A DNA stretch of 64,000 nucleotides from Leptolyngbyaceae cyanobacterium (GCA_036703985.1 DATNQN010000067.1:1-64000), one strand, 5' to 3'; shown: positions 27,449 to 36,663, counted from the stretch's first letter. Notes: generated from the sequence alone by a model not told the origin. Translations and numbers: made by a program.

Positions 27449-28123
27449 ATGGCTACCGTTTACACAATTCATCCGGAAACTCCCCAGGCTCGTAGTATAG
27501 AGCAGATCAAGGACGCCCTCCAAGATGGGGCGATCATGTTATACCCGACCGATACTGTCTACGCGATTGGCTGCGATCTGATGGTGAAGTCGGCGGTGGA
27601 ACGGGTAAGGCAGATCAAGCGACTATCCAACGACAAACCCCTGACTTTCCTTTGTCCTTCTCTATCTAATGTGGCAACCTATGCTTGGGTAACTGACTCG
27701 GCTTATCGAATTATGAAGCGTTTGATTCCAGGGCCATATACGTTTATCTTACCTGCTACTAAGTTAGTACCGAATTTGGTGATGAATCCCAAGCGGAAGA
27801 CTACCGGGATTCGCGTTCCCGATCATCCCGCGTGTTTGGCTTTGCTAGAGGCTTTAGGTAATCCGATTATTTCCACTTCCGCTCACGTACTCAGCGATGA
27901 AGATTACGCGCCGATGCCTGCGGTGCAAACTAACGGTCATTTTTCGCGAGTGGAATTGTTCGATCGCTTGGAAAAGTTGGTAGACGTGATCGTGGATAAC
28001 GGCCAAGAACCGGGCTATGAGGGTTCGACCATGATCGATTTAACGGCTGAAGAACCCAGTATCATAAGGCAAGGTTTGGGATGGGAAGAGGCGGTTAACT
28101 GGGGTGTGGAGGTGAGGAAGTGA
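27449..28123 (+). CDS. Sua5/YciO/YrdC family protein, YciO branch
   Basis: Members bind ATP, threonine and bicarbonate; TsaC/Sua5 make threonylcarbamoyl-AMP for the t6A tRNA base. The 224 residues fit the fold: YPTDTVYAIGCDL (about 32-44), RIMKRLIPGPYTFIL, TTGIRVPDHPACLALLEALG and a final STMIDLTAEEPSIIRQG. The IHPETPQ opening, the CPSLSNVATYAWV region and overall length resemble E. coli YciO more than TsaC. Biochemical activity is therefore likely but its role in t6A formation less sure. Confidence 0.85.
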   Translation: MATVYTIHPETPQARSIEQIKDALQDGAIMLYPTDTVYAIGCDLMVKSAVERVRQIKRLSNDKPLTFLCPSLSNVATYAWVTDSAYRIMKRLIPGPYTFILPATKLVPNLVMNPKRKTTGIRVPDHPACLALLEALGNPIISTSAHVLSDEDYAPMPAVQTNGHFSRVELFDRLEKLVDVIVDNGQEPGYEGSTMIDLTAEEPSIIRQGLGWEEAVNWGVEVRK

Positions 28124-28663
28124 GGAGCAGGGGGGCAGGGGAGTAGGGGAGCGGGGGAGCACAGGGGAGTAAGGGGTAAGATTAGTTGGGATAAAGTGGA
28201 TTGGTATAAGTTTGTGAGAGCGGGCTTTTTAAAGAAGATTTGTCGAAAAAGTATTTATTGTGAAGTTAGATTGAAGTTTTTGCTGGATTGTTAGTTTTGG
28301 ATATGTTGTCGATCGCAACTAGCAGATTGTCACAATAAACCAGTTGGCGAATCGTCCACTGGCACAGAGGGTAAAACAGCTAACCTTCAACTGTCTACCA
28401 CAACTGGCATAAACGGCTATAATTGCCTTCGGGCAAGCGATTCATCGATTTTTTGAGGAAGTAACGCTACAAAAATCCTCAAGACAGTTTTCATACCAAT
28501 AAACGAACAGGGACATTGCTGTAACTGCTGTAAATCGTAACTGCCTAAAGTCTAAGTGTAGACAGTTGAGGCAGTGAATTCGCTGCGGACGATTACCGAA
28601 GAAATTCGTTGACCTCTCTGTTGTCCAATCCCTTCAGGTGTCATCTCACAAGTCAGGTCAACT
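28124..28663 (+). other. 540-bp leader/spacer before hetZ with repeats and hairpins
   Basis: 28121-28180 is a G-rich array (GGGGGAGC-type units). Further on are two dyads: TTGAGGA/TCCTCAA (28453-28482) and a nested hairpin at 28540-28575. The latter has an outer stem ACTGCCT/AGGCAGT and an inner stem GTCTA/TAGAC around AGTG. The nested hairpin ends 88 bases before the hetZ start and could be an operator or an mRNA structure. I found no GGGTCTAACCCC-type HetR-binding core. No gene is visible. Confidence 0.5.
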
Positions 28664-29905
28664 ATGAAATCCAACTATACGAATTTCTCAACTTCCAGTA
28701 AAGAAGCTATCCCCAATTTTACTGATATGAAACTTCATCCATCCGAGCAAGAGTCCGAAATGGACAGGTTGGCTCTAGCCCACCAAATTCAACAAGAATT
28801 AAATACCCAAATCGAATCTGACAGGGGAATTAAAGTAGCGAGCGAATCTTTGGCAGCATTGGCCGATCGCATTGCTAAAGAAGTAGAAAGAATTTGTCGC
28901 CAAAGTTCTCGCATCCAAAAATCCGGTGAGATTCGTTCTTGGCAATTGACTTTAGCACGGCATCGGATGCAAAAGTGTTTGTCTTACTATAACTTGGGTT
29001 CCAGGCAAGGCCGGGTTGAATTACACAGTACGTTGGGTGCGATCGTTTATCGCTACATTGCACCGATGCGCCAAGCTTTAAATTTCCAAGCACGCTATCA
29101 CCTGATCGAAGATTTCCTGCAAAACTTTTTTCTAGAGTCTCTCAAGGTTTTCCGGAGAGAAGCGGAACTGCCGGAAAATTACACTCCCCGCACTTCTTTA
29201 GAGATTGCCGAGTACTTGGCGTTTACAGAGCAGTATGCCAGACGGCGGATTAATTTGGGTGCGGCGACTCAGCAGTTAATTATTTTACGCGCTCAAAGTT
29301 TTTCTCGTCGCCAACCTGCGGAAACTACTTTGGATATGGAAGCGGCGGCGGAGTCTCCAAAAACCGAACAAGGGGAAATGCAAAGACGGAATCCCGCATT
29401 GCAACAGGTGCGTGCTTCTATGGTATCGGAAGCGATCGATCCGGCAGAGGGAGTTTTGCGGGAACGTTTGGTTTCGGAATTAATTCAATATTTAGAGTCT
29501 CAAGGGCAAGCTGATTGCGTTGATTACTTGATTTTAAAATTACAAGACCTTTCAGTGCCGGAAATTGACGAATTGTTGGGGTTGTCTCCCCGTCAGCGAG
29601 ATTATTTACAACAGCGTTTTAAATATCATGTTGAAAGATTTGCTCGCGTCCATCAATGGCAATTAGTACATCAATGGTTGGGTGCGGATTTAGATCAAAA
29701 ATTGGGTATGAATACCCAACAGTGGGAAGAATTTTGGCAAAAACTAACGCCGCAACAGCAACAACTCTTACAACTGAAGCGGGAGGGCGTTGAGGAACGC
29801 GCGATCGCAAATGCTCTAAAATGGACTCCCAAACAAGTACAAAAACGCTGGTCTCAGCTTTTAGAATTAGCTTGGCAAACTCGCAATAGCGTTGCTACTC
29901 ACTAA
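28664..29905 (+). CDS. hetZ: HetZ-type cell-differentiation regulator
   Basis: HetZ is a DNA-binding protein needed early in heterocyst differentiation and also found in filamentous cyanobacteria without heterocysts. The 413 residues carry motifs I recall from HetZ: RIAKEVERICRQSSRIQKSGEI, SRQGRVELHSTLGAIVYRYI, YHLIEDFLQNFFLESLKVFRRE, QLIILRAQSFSRRQP and the HTH-like EIDELLGLSPRQRDYLQQRFKYH. A second helix-turn-helix-like segment (ERAIANALKWTPKQVQKRW) closes the protein. No patU or hetP neighbour is present. The leader is long and structured. Only motif recognition supports the name. Confidence 0.82.
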   Translation: MKSNYTNFSTSSKEAIPNFTDMKLHPSEQESEMDRLALAHQIQQELNTQIESDRGIKVASESLAALADRIAKEVERICRQSSRIQKSGEIRSWQLTLARHRMQKCLSYYNLGSRQGRVELHSTLGAIVYRYIAPMRQALNFQARYHLIEDFLQNFFLESLKVFRREAELPENYTPRTSLEIAEYLAFTEQYARRRINLGAATQQLIILRAQSFSRRQPAETTLDMEAAAESPKTEQGEMQRRNPALQQVRASMVSEAIDPAEGVLRERLVSELIQYLESQGQADCVDYLILKLQDLSVPEIDELLGLSPRQRDYLQQRFKYHVERFARVHQWQLVHQWLGADLDQKLGMNTQQWEEFWQKLTPQQQQLLQLKREGVEERAIANALKWTPKQVQKRWSQLLELAWQTRNSVATH

Positions 29906-30351
29906 TCAGAGGGAGCGGGGAAGAGAAAGGAATAACGCTAAAAAAATCTGTTTAATATTTAACATTTCTGAGGTCAGAACTCTTCTTGTTTCCCTTTCTT
30001 TGTTTCTTTCCTTTCCTTCTTCCTTTCTCTTCCCCTTTCCCTCTCTATCTCTTGCTGCCTCTGCGATCGGGAAACCTACTTATCAGGGACATTAAAGCTT
30101 AGTATAAATACGTGGATGATAGCAATGTTTTCTTTTGCTAAGTTAGATTAAGTAGTCTATAAAGCTCTATAAGCTCTTTCACTTGTAATTTTAGAGAATC
30201 TCGCAGATCTCGTAGACCCTATTATATGATTCTGCCCATCACGACGCGCCCTCATTCGATCGCAATCACTGGGAAGGAAAACCTACCCGGTTGTTGCTGT
30301 AGTCAAGCGTTGGATGAAAGCAGACTGACGCACACCCATTCTGAGGCGGTT
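29906..30351. other. 445-bp spacer with polypyrimidine tract
   Basis: 29990-30053 is an almost pure T/C tract on the plus strand (TTTCCC and CTTCC units). Then AT-rich sequence with paired AGCTCTATA boxes near 30166-30178 leads to the next gene. The 42 codons in frame before 30352 are not conserved-looking and are treated as leader. Confidence 0.4.
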
Positions 30352-31065
30352 ATGGCAGTTAACGTTCCGACAAAAGATTCATTAGAGCTAGCAGCCCAAA
30401 ATGTATCGGCACTAAAGCAAGTTTTTTACACTATTAACGCGGATAGTTGTCCGCGTTCTTTCAACTTTCATATGCACACTACCTCCTCAGATGGGAAGTT
30501 GAAGCCGGAAGAGTTGATGGAACAAGCGCTGTCTATTGGTTTAAAAGGATTGGCGATTACGGATCACCATAGTGTTGGTGGTTACCAAGTAGCTCGCAAA
30601 TGGCTGGAGTACCGCCAACAAGATTTAAACTCCTCTGTGGGAAAATTTCTACCCCACTTGTGGACGGGGGTAGAAATTACTTCTAAACTTCTGGGAACGG
30701 AAGTTCACATTTTGGGTTATGCTTTCAATCCTGCTAGTTCTCATATCCAGGCTTACCTGCAAGGTGAAAGACCAAAAGGTGATGATGCTGATGCGGTTAA
30801 TGTAATTGCAGCGATTCATCAAGCTGGCGGATTAGCAGTGTTGGCCCACCCAGTCCGTTATGGGCGATCGCCTGTCGAACTGATTGCAGAAGCGGCTTGC
30901 TTGGGTATAGATGGTGTAGAAACTTACTATGCTTACGGAAATCCCAATCCCTGGCGTCCCAGTCCGCAACAAACAGAACAAGTAGAAAAATTAACAGCTA
31001 GTTATGGATTGTTAAATACCTGCGGTACGGATACTCACGGAGTTAACTTATTGATGCGCCTTTAA
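30352..31065 (+). CDS. PHP-domain metal-dependent phosphoesterase
   Basis: This 237-residue protein of the PHP superfamily (RNase AM/YciV-like) should hydrolyse phosphoester bonds using metal ions. Motif I is FHMHTTSSDG, motif II TDHH, motif III VEIT and HILGYAF, and the late motifs are LAHPVRYG and CGTDTHG; all ligands are present. ATG 30352 (MAVNVPTKDS) is chosen because the 42 residues before it lack conserved character and GAGG lies just upstream. The substrate (nucleoside bisphosphate or short RNA) cannot be decided here. A terminator follows. Confidence 0.85.
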   Translation: MAVNVPTKDSLELAAQNVSALKQVFYTINADSCPRSFNFHMHTTSSDGKLKPEELMEQALSIGLKGLAITDHHSVGGYQVARKWLEYRQQDLNSSVGKFLPHLWTGVEITSKLLGTEVHILGYAFNPASSHIQAYLQGERPKGDDADAVNVIAAIHQAGGLAVLAHPVRYGRSPVELIAEAACLGIDGVETYYAYGNPNPWRPSPQQTEQVEKLTASYGLLNTCGTDTHGVNLLMRL

Positions 31066-31099
31066 GAAGGAATCAGAGACGGCTTGCGGTCATTTAATT

Positions 31100-31143
31100 A
31101 CGGCAGTGATAGCGCATCAAAACCGCTACTGCCGTTTTATTTG
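31100..31143 (+). terminator. Terminator after the PHP gene
   Basis: ACGGCAGT (31100-31107) pairs with ACTGCCGT (31128-31135), with AGCG/CGCT extending the stem inward. TTTTATTT follows. Confidence 0.8.
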
Positions 31144-31221
31144 CGATCGGGCACAAATAATCGATCTGAAAATATTTTGTCAAAGTCATCATTGAATATA
31201 AATGCACCCTATCTATATCCT

Positions 31222-31338
31222 TTACAAACCACGAGTCTGAATAGTCATTAAAGCAAATATACCGAGGCTGACTAACACTAACAACAAAGGAAACGAGAGA
31301 GACTGCCCTAAATGTCTTGCAGGTTTGGCAACTTTCAT
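31222..31338 (-). CDS. Possible 38-residue single-helix membrane protein
   Basis: The frame encodes a basic N-terminus (MKVAKPARHLGQS), one hydrophobic helix (LSFPLLLVLVSLGIFALM) and a short tail TIQTRGL. That is the architecture of many small thylakoid or plasma-membrane subunits, but I do not recognise the family. No good ribosome site precedes the ATG, so expression is uncertain. It lies alone in a 650-bp spacer, with a terminator of the opposite gene on one side and a perfect inverted repeat on the other. Confidence 0.4.
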   Translation of the reverse strand: MKVAKPARHLGQSLSFPLLLVLVSLGIFALMTIQTRGL

Positions 31339-31414
31339 AGATTTATTTTGATGAGAGTAAGTGATTTATTAAGATAACAGTAAACTTAATTAACCAAAAT
31401 GCAAGTAAAAAATA

Positions 31415-31450
31415 CATTTGTTAAAAAAACATGACTTTTTTTAACAAATG
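31415..31450. repeat. Perfect 15-bp inverted repeat with 6-base loop
   Basis: CATTTGTTAAAAAAA (31415-31429) is exactly complementary to TTTTTTTAACAAATG (31436-31450). The T/A tracts lie at the inner end of the stem, so it is not a standard terminator. It sits 77 bases upstream of the possible small minus-strand gene and 267 bases before the histidine kinase start. Confidence 0.85.
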
Positions 31451-31716
31451 CTCCGGTATTTACAGCTACCACAGTAGTTTTTATGCCCGATATATCTAAG
31501 AAATCAATCTACAATAGATTGACTTTTATAGCTGTTGAGCCAAACTGGTAACATATGGCTCCTATGGAATCATATATTTAGATAATTTTTCGGATCGACT
31601 TAGCCGATCTTACTTATGACAAAGTACCGAGCTAGGGAGAGAATTTTAATAAGTAGGTACTCTAGAGTACGTAGCAAATAATACCGAAAATTATCCGATC
31701 GCTAAGGGTGGCAGCT

Positions 31717-33999
31717 ATGAAGGTAGAAAAAATTTTAGGGTGGCGGGGAAAGAAAAGGGCAAGACATCAAATTTTATGGGCGATCGACATATTCGTACTA
31801 CCTTTTCTGAGTGGCGGTTGTATCCTCGTGGCAACAGTCTGGTTGTGGGACGGTGCTACTGAGCGAGAAACTATCCAAATCAAAAACAAGATTGAAATAG
31901 CTGCCGAAACTATCAAAAAACAAGTGGAAGCAGAGCTAGACACTCCTATTTTAGGTTTAAAGCAGATGGCAAAATGGTGGGAAAAGGAAGGGCCACCTAT
32001 TAAACGGGAGTGGAGAGCAAGTGCTAAAGCTTACATAGATTTCTACCAAGTTTGCCAAACTCTACAATGGGTAGATACTTCTTTTCAACCTCGATGGACG
32101 GTAGCGCCAGATGAGAAGGTGACACCAAATAAGGAATCGCACCAAAAAGTGCTGGCTAATTATCAAAAAACACAGCAAGATACCATCATAATTCAGTCAC
32201 CGCAAAACCGCAAAGATTTATGGGTATACGTTCCTTTAGTATATCAAAAATGGGAATACGGGTTTATTTTCGCTATTTATACGCCCGAAGATTTAATTAA
32301 AAGGATATTACAAAAAAATTATCTTCCTGATTACGGTATCCGAGTATTTGATGAAAATCGAGAAATTTTTAGCCAGGAACGAGATGAGGCTGAAAATCCC
32401 TCTGTTTGGCGAAAAGAAATAACTTTTTCCGGTCATGGAATGAAGTGGCGATCGCAAATTTGGCCGAGTTCTCAATTATTAGTACAAGAACGGTCACGGT
32501 TGCCTGAAATTATTTTAATTACAGGCATAATTATATCGATCGCTGTTACCTTGACAGTGTATAGCATTCAACGAGTAGGGCGACAAGCAAAAGAAAACGA
32601 AGAAATCTATTTAGCTTTAAACCAAGAGATTAGCGAACGGGAGCAAGCAGAAGCAGCTTTGCGGGAAAATCTGCAAATGATTGACCTTGCCGATGACACG
32701 ATTATAATTCTGGATTTGGAAAATTTAGTAGTTTATTGGAATCAAGGGGCAGAGAGACTTTACGGTTGGAAAAGAGAAGAAGCGATCGGCAAATACATTC
32801 ACGGATTTTTGCAAACTATATTTTCTCAACCTTTAGAAGAAATTCAAGCAAAGTGTTTACAAAAAGGGCATTGGCAAGGTGAATTAATCCAGACTAGACG
32901 GGATGGTACGCAAATCACCGTATCTAGTCGCTGGAGGTTACAACGAGATAAACAAGGGCAGCCTACTGCTTTTTTAGAAATCAATCACGATATTACCGAT
33001 CGCAAGCGTACCGAAGAAATTTTACATAAATCTCAATGGCAGTTAAGAGAACAAACCGCCCAATTAGAAGCGGCTTTACAAGAATTAAAAAATACGCAAT
33101 CTCAGTTGATTCAAAGCGAAAAAATGTCTTCTCTCGGTCAAATGGTAGCGGGAGTAGCTCATGAAATTAATAACCCGGTTAATTTTATTTATGGTAATAT
33201 TCTTCACGCTAAAGAATATATGGAAGATTTATTAAAATTAGTACAACTTTATCAAGACGAATATCCAAATCCTACCGAAGTTATTCAAGATGAAATAGAA
33301 GCGATCGATTTAGAATTTTTGATGAAAGATTTACCGAAAGTCCTAGCTTCTATGAAAGTTGGTGCTGAACGTATTCGAGAAATCGTTAAATCTTTGCGAC
33401 ATTTTTCCCGTTTGGATGAAGCGGAAAGAAAAGAAGTTGATATTCACGAAGGTATTGACAGTACTTTGATGATTTTACAAAATCGATTAAAAGATAAACC
33501 AGATCATCCGGGAATTCAAGTAGTTAAGGAATATAGCAAACTTCCTTTGGTGGAATGCTATGCCGGACAACTTAACCAGGTATTTATGAATTTGATCGGT
33601 AATGCAATTGACGCTTTAGATGAATATAATAAAATGCGATCGCTAGAAGAAATTAAAGCCAATCCCAGTAAGATCGAAATAAAAACTCAAATGAATCTGG
33701 GCTCAACAGAAAAAGAAAATTTATTCTCTTCAACTTCTCACCCAACATTTCCTTCCGTTCAGATTTGGATTGCTGATAACGGTCATGGCATGACAGAAGA
33801 AGTAAGGCAGCGCTTGTTCGAGCCATTTTTCACTACTAAACCAATTGGGAAAGGAACCGGATTGGGATTAGCCATTAGTTACCAAATAGTGGTAGAAAAA
33901 CACGGAGGAAAATTAGAATGCTACTCTCAACCAGGTCAGGGAGCAGAATTTTTGATTGAAATTCCACTCCGCCAAGAAGTAGTAAAAAATCAAAAGTAA
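31717..33999 (+). CDS. Membrane sensor histidine kinase with PAS domain
   Basis: A two-component sensor of 760 residues. A first membrane helix (about 22-42) and a second (about 265-285) bracket a ~220-residue extracytoplasmic sensor domain of CHASE/Cache-like size. A coiled linker leads to a PAS domain (about 310-425, with NQGAERLYGWKREEAIG). The HisKA region has phospho-acceptor H482 in GVAHEINNP, the group used by many cyanobacterial kinases. The HATPase carries NLIGNAIDAL, DNGHGM and GTGLGLAI. ATG 31717 has AAGGG upstream; GTG 31708 is an alternative. The converging neighbour encodes a response regulator, but opposite orientation means pairing is only a guess. Confidence 0.9.
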   Translation: MKVEKILGWRGKKRARHQILWAIDIFVLPFLSGGCILVATVWLWDGATERETIQIKNKIEIAAETIKKQVEAELDTPILGLKQMAKWWEKEGPPIKREWRASAKAYIDFYQVCQTLQWVDTSFQPRWTVAPDEKVTPNKESHQKVLANYQKTQQDTIIIQSPQNRKDLWVYVPLVYQKWEYGFIFAIYTPEDLIKRILQKNYLPDYGIRVFDENREIFSQERDEAENPSVWRKEITFSGHGMKWRSQIWPSSQLLVQERSRLPEIILITGIIISIAVTLTVYSIQRVGRQAKENEEIYLALNQEISEREQAEAALRENLQMIDLADDTIIILDLENLVVYWNQGAERLYGWKREEAIGKYIHGFLQTIFSQPLEEIQAKCLQKGHWQGELIQTRRDGTQITVSSRWRLQRDKQGQPTAFLEINHDITDRKRTEEILHKSQWQLREQTAQLEAALQELKNTQSQLIQSEKMSSLGQMVAGVAHEINNPVNFIYGNILHAKEYMEDLLKLVQLYQDEYPNPTEVIQDEIEAIDLEFLMKDLPKVLASMKVGAERIREIVKSLRHFSRLDEAERKEVDIHEGIDSTLMILQNRLKDKPDHPGIQVVKEYSKLPLVECYAGQLNQVFMNLIGNAIDALDEYNKMRSLEEIKANPSKIEIKTQMNLGSTEKENLFSSTSHPTFPSVQIWIADNGHGMTEEVRQRLFEPFFTTKPIGKGTGLGLAISYQIVVEKHGGKLECYSQPGQGAEFLIEIPLRQEVVKNQK

Positions 34000-34047
34000 A
34001 AAGTCAACAGTAAAAAATTAACTTTCATTCCTTTCTTTTCTTCCCTA

Positions 34048-34731
34048 TCAATGAGTAAGACCGTGTTCGAGAGCGTAACGTACTAATTCGGTGCGGCTGT
34101 TAGTACCCGTTTTGCTAAATAAGCGACTAACGTATTTTTCTACGTTACGAACGCTCGTATCTAAGCGGCGGGCAATTTCTTTGTTCATTAAACCTTCTGC
34201 CACTAAATCTAGAACGCTTTGTTCTCTGGGAGTGAGGTCGATTTTAATGGGTGAAGGTGTTTGAGCGATAGTTGGTCGCTGCTTTAATTGTTCTCTAATT
34301 TCTGCCAGTTGACGGGCTATATCATCGAGGTTGGTATTGTCTGAACTTTTTTCGGAAACTGCTCTTCTTTCTAGCAAATTTTCTACAATTGCCACTAATT
34401 CATCGGGGTCAAATGGTTTGGAAAGGTAAGCATCGCATCCGGCGTTATAACCTTGAATGCGGTCTTTAGTCATTCCTCTAGCAGTTAAAAATACCACTGG
34501 TAAAGTTTTAAACCGAGGGTCTTCCCGCATTTGCTTCAAGAATTGGTAACCATCCACCTTAGGCATCATGATGTCTGTAATTACCAAGTCTGGTGTATAT
34601 TGCTGTAGTTTTTGCCAACCTTCTGAAGCGTTCGCAGCAACGTCAACCTGAAAGTTACTGTCTTCTAGGTAAGCTTGCACTGCATCCCGAAGTCCGGGTT
34701 CGTCATCTACCAATAATAGTTGTCCTGCCAT
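34048..34731 (-). CDS. NarL-type response regulator, Rre1/Ycf29 group
   Basis: This 227-residue transcription factor has a receiver domain with phosphorylated D53 (VITDIMMPKVDG), T/K switch residues (FLTARG, LSKPF with K105) and a LuxR-type helix-turn-helix (LTPREQSVLDLVAEGLMNKEIARRL...VEKYVSRLFSKTGTNSRTELV). The match of receiver and output sequence is close to Synechocystis Slr1783 (Rre1) and plastid Ycf29 as I remember them. Rre1 is reported to act with Hik2/Hik34 in heat, salt and redox stress. It is monocistronic. The exact ortholog name is inferred. Confidence 0.85.
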   Translation of the reverse strand: MAGQLLLVDDEPGLRDAVQAYLEDSNFQVDVAANASEGWQKLQQYTPDLVITDIMMPKVDGYQFLKQMREDPRFKTLPVVFLTARGMTKDRIQGYNAGCDAYLSKPFDPDELVAIVENLLERRAVSEKSSDNTNLDDIARQLAEIREQLKQRPTIAQTPSPIKIDLTPREQSVLDLVAEGLMNKEIARRLDTSVRNVEKYVSRLFSKTGTNSRTELVRYALEHGLTH

Positions 34732-34895
34732 CTACATCACCTTAAAATTTTACTTATTTTTAAATGTAGCTAAATCAGTCGTTCGGTTATCCGCCCTTAG
34801 ACCGAACTTGACTTTTACTAACAAGTACGTATTTTATCTGGTGATAGCAGCGAAAATCCATAAACTAATGTTACGCACCTTTCTCGATCGGGCTT

Positions 34896-34934
34896 GAGAA
34901 ACCGGGTTTCTATACGAAAAATCTGGTGTTTCAG
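34896..34934. repeat. GAAACCGGGTTTCT repeat, copy 2
   Basis: One good half-element (GAGAAACCGGGTTTCT) is followed by ACGAAAAATC and a decayed half. It lies between the Rre1-type gene and a glycosyltransferase. The arrangement matches the copy at 53994. Confidence 0.7.
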
Positions 34935-35013
34935 GTAAAGGTAATGGCAAGAAACTAAGGTGATGACTCTGATGCAAGATCTGAGTAAACTAATCACTAG
35001 CAACTTGGGTTAA

Positions 35014-35958
35014 TTAGCGTTTTTCCAACCATTCAATGATTTTGGCTTCTTCCGATAGTTTAGATTGTTGTTGTCCAGCAGTTCGCGCTTGTGTATTGAG
35101 GAGATAAATAGGAGTGTTTAAAAAATCAACAAAACTAGCTTTACCTACCAGCGCCTTTACGCTAGTAATTGGTAGTTCTTTCAACAACCATCGGCTGATG
35201 CGATAAACATATTCTTGTGGCAATAATCCTTTCATTAATTTAATGCCGTGTAATTCATGTAAATAACGATTTGAACGTCCGTAACGTCGCCATTGGTTTT
35301 GGAATTCCCTGATGGTAGAACGGTGGCGATGTTGTACGATCGCAGTTGGTGCAAAAGTGATTTTCCAGGCAGTTTCTCGTTGAATTCGCCAACATATATC
35401 CGCATCTCCACCTGTGGTCATGTAGGGACGAAATAAGCCTACTTGTCTAAATATTTCTCTTCTAATTGCTAAGTTTGCTGTTTGTCCGTAGGGACAAAAT
35501 GGATGTTCTAAAGTATATTTTTGCGATAAGGTATCGTTTTTTTCTGCATATCTTTCTAGTAAGGTTGTACCGGGTAATCCGATAATTTCTCCTGCAACGA
35601 TACCGATGAATGAATAAGCAAAAGGTTGGATCAGATCGGATAACCAATTTGGTTGGGGACGGCAGTCTGCATCGGTAAAAGCAATTATTTCACCTGTGGC
35701 GGAGCGAATACCCGTGTTGCGTGCGGCGTAGGAACTTTGAATTTTACTTTCAGTTAAGTGACGGATTAGAGTATTATTGTCTGCGGCGGTTTGCAGAAGG
35801 GTAGGAGTGCGATCGCTACTATTATTATCTACTAACAAATACTCTACGCGATCGCTTGGGTAAGTTTGGTTTTTTAGACATTCTATTAAATCTGGTAAAT
35901 CTGCTTCTCCGTTGTAAATTGGGATGATTACTGAAACCTTTGGTAATAGTTCTTCCAT
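35014..35958 (-). CDS. Family 2 glycosyltransferase
   Basis: This 314-residue GT-A enzyme uses a nucleotide sugar, probably for cell-surface polysaccharide. It has the opening VSVIIPIYNGEADLPDLIECL, the sugar-nucleotide aspartate region LLVDNNSSDRTP, the metal-binding DADCRP (DxD) and a late GGDADICWRI. No transmembrane helix is evident, so it is cytoplasmic or peripheral. It lies 12 bases after the L,D-transpeptidase gene in the same direction, so the two are likely one transcript. The acceptor is unknown. Confidence 0.88.
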   Translation of the reverse strand: MEELLPKVSVIIPIYNGEADLPDLIECLKNQTYPSDRVEYLLVDNNSSDRTPTLLQTAADNNTLIRHLTESKIQSSYAARNTGIRSATGEIIAFTDADCRPQPNWLSDLIQPFAYSFIGIVAGEIIGLPGTTLLERYAEKNDTLSQKYTLEHPFCPYGQTANLAIRREIFRQVGLFRPYMTTGGDADICWRIQRETAWKITFAPTAIVQHRHRSTIREFQNQWRRYGRSNRYLHELHGIKLMKGLLPQEYVYRISRWLLKELPITSVKALVGKASFVDFLNTPIYLLNTQARTAGQQQSKLSEEAKIIEWLEKR

Positions 35959-35970
35959 ACAATTTCCTAT

Positions 35971-36663
35971 TTATCGAATAATCTCTACTTGTGTTCCTTT
36001 CTGGACAAGTTGATATAACTCATTTATATCTTCGTTTTTTAAAGAAACACACCCTAATGTCCAATTTAATTTTTTGTCTATTAAACTATTATCTGGCGTA
36101 CCGTGAATTCCGATCTCGCTACCAACGCGATCGAACCAATTGATTTTACCATTTAATTTAGCTTGAAAATGTTTCCGCCATGAATATTTATTGGGATAAT
36201 CCAGCCAGAGGAATTTTGACCAACTGGTATGAGGGTAAAAGTCTTTAATTTTAAATACTCCTTCTGGCGTGCTTTTGTCTCCTTCTTTTAATTTATCATC
36301 TACCGGATTGCCGCCAAAGACTACGGGATAGGATTTGATCGGTTGGCGATCGTAATAAACTGTCAGCCTGTATTTGGACTTTTCAACTAAGATAGATACT
36401 TTAGTTTTATCGAGTTTATCTATATTGGTGATGGGCTTATTATAGTTCAACAGTTGTTGGTTGGGAAGCGGTGAATGACTGATAGTTTGGGAATTCTTTT
36501 CTGCACAATTATTTAAACAAATTACGTCAAAAAGCTCTGGCAGGGGTACGGCGTATCCTAAACGGGTGAGTTGCCAATAAAGGGAGGAAAGAGAAATCAG
36601 GAGAAGTAGAAGCAATAAAGAATTTCTTTTAGTATTTGGTTTAATAGTTTTGAGCAAGTTCAT
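35971..36663 (-). CDS. L,D-transpeptidase (YkuD domain)
   Basis: This 230-residue enzyme crosslinks peptidoglycan or attaches protein to it. One N-terminal helix (SLLLLLLLISLSSLYW, about 15-30) anchors it facing the periplasm. The YkuD domain spans about 87-230 with KYRLTVYYD, the histidine motif EIGIHGTPDN and the nucleophile motif LGCVSLKN; both catalytic residues are present. It is followed after 12 bases by a glycosyltransferase gene. A terminator separates it from mraY upstream. Confidence 0.9.
   Translation of the reverse strand: MNLLKTIKPNTKRNSLLLLLLLISLSSLYWQLTRLGYAVPLPELFDVICLNNCAEKNSQTISHSPLPNQQLLNYNKPITNIDKLDKTKVSILVEKSKYRLTVYYDRQPIKSYPVVFGGNPVDDKLKEGDKSTPEGVFKIKDFYPHTSWSKFLWLDYPNKYSWRKHFQAKLNGKINWFDRVGSEIGIHGTPDNSLIDKKLNWTLGCVSLKNEDINELYQLVQKGTQVEIIR

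Noticed and set aside
28124..28663. HetR-binding palindrome ahead of hetZ
   Set aside because: No GGGTCTAACCCC-like core could be found; the hairpins present have different sequence.
31717..34731. Histidine kinase and Rre1-type regulator as a cognate pair
   Set aside because: They are convergent, not co-transcribed, and Rre1-type regulators usually work with kinases coded elsewhere.
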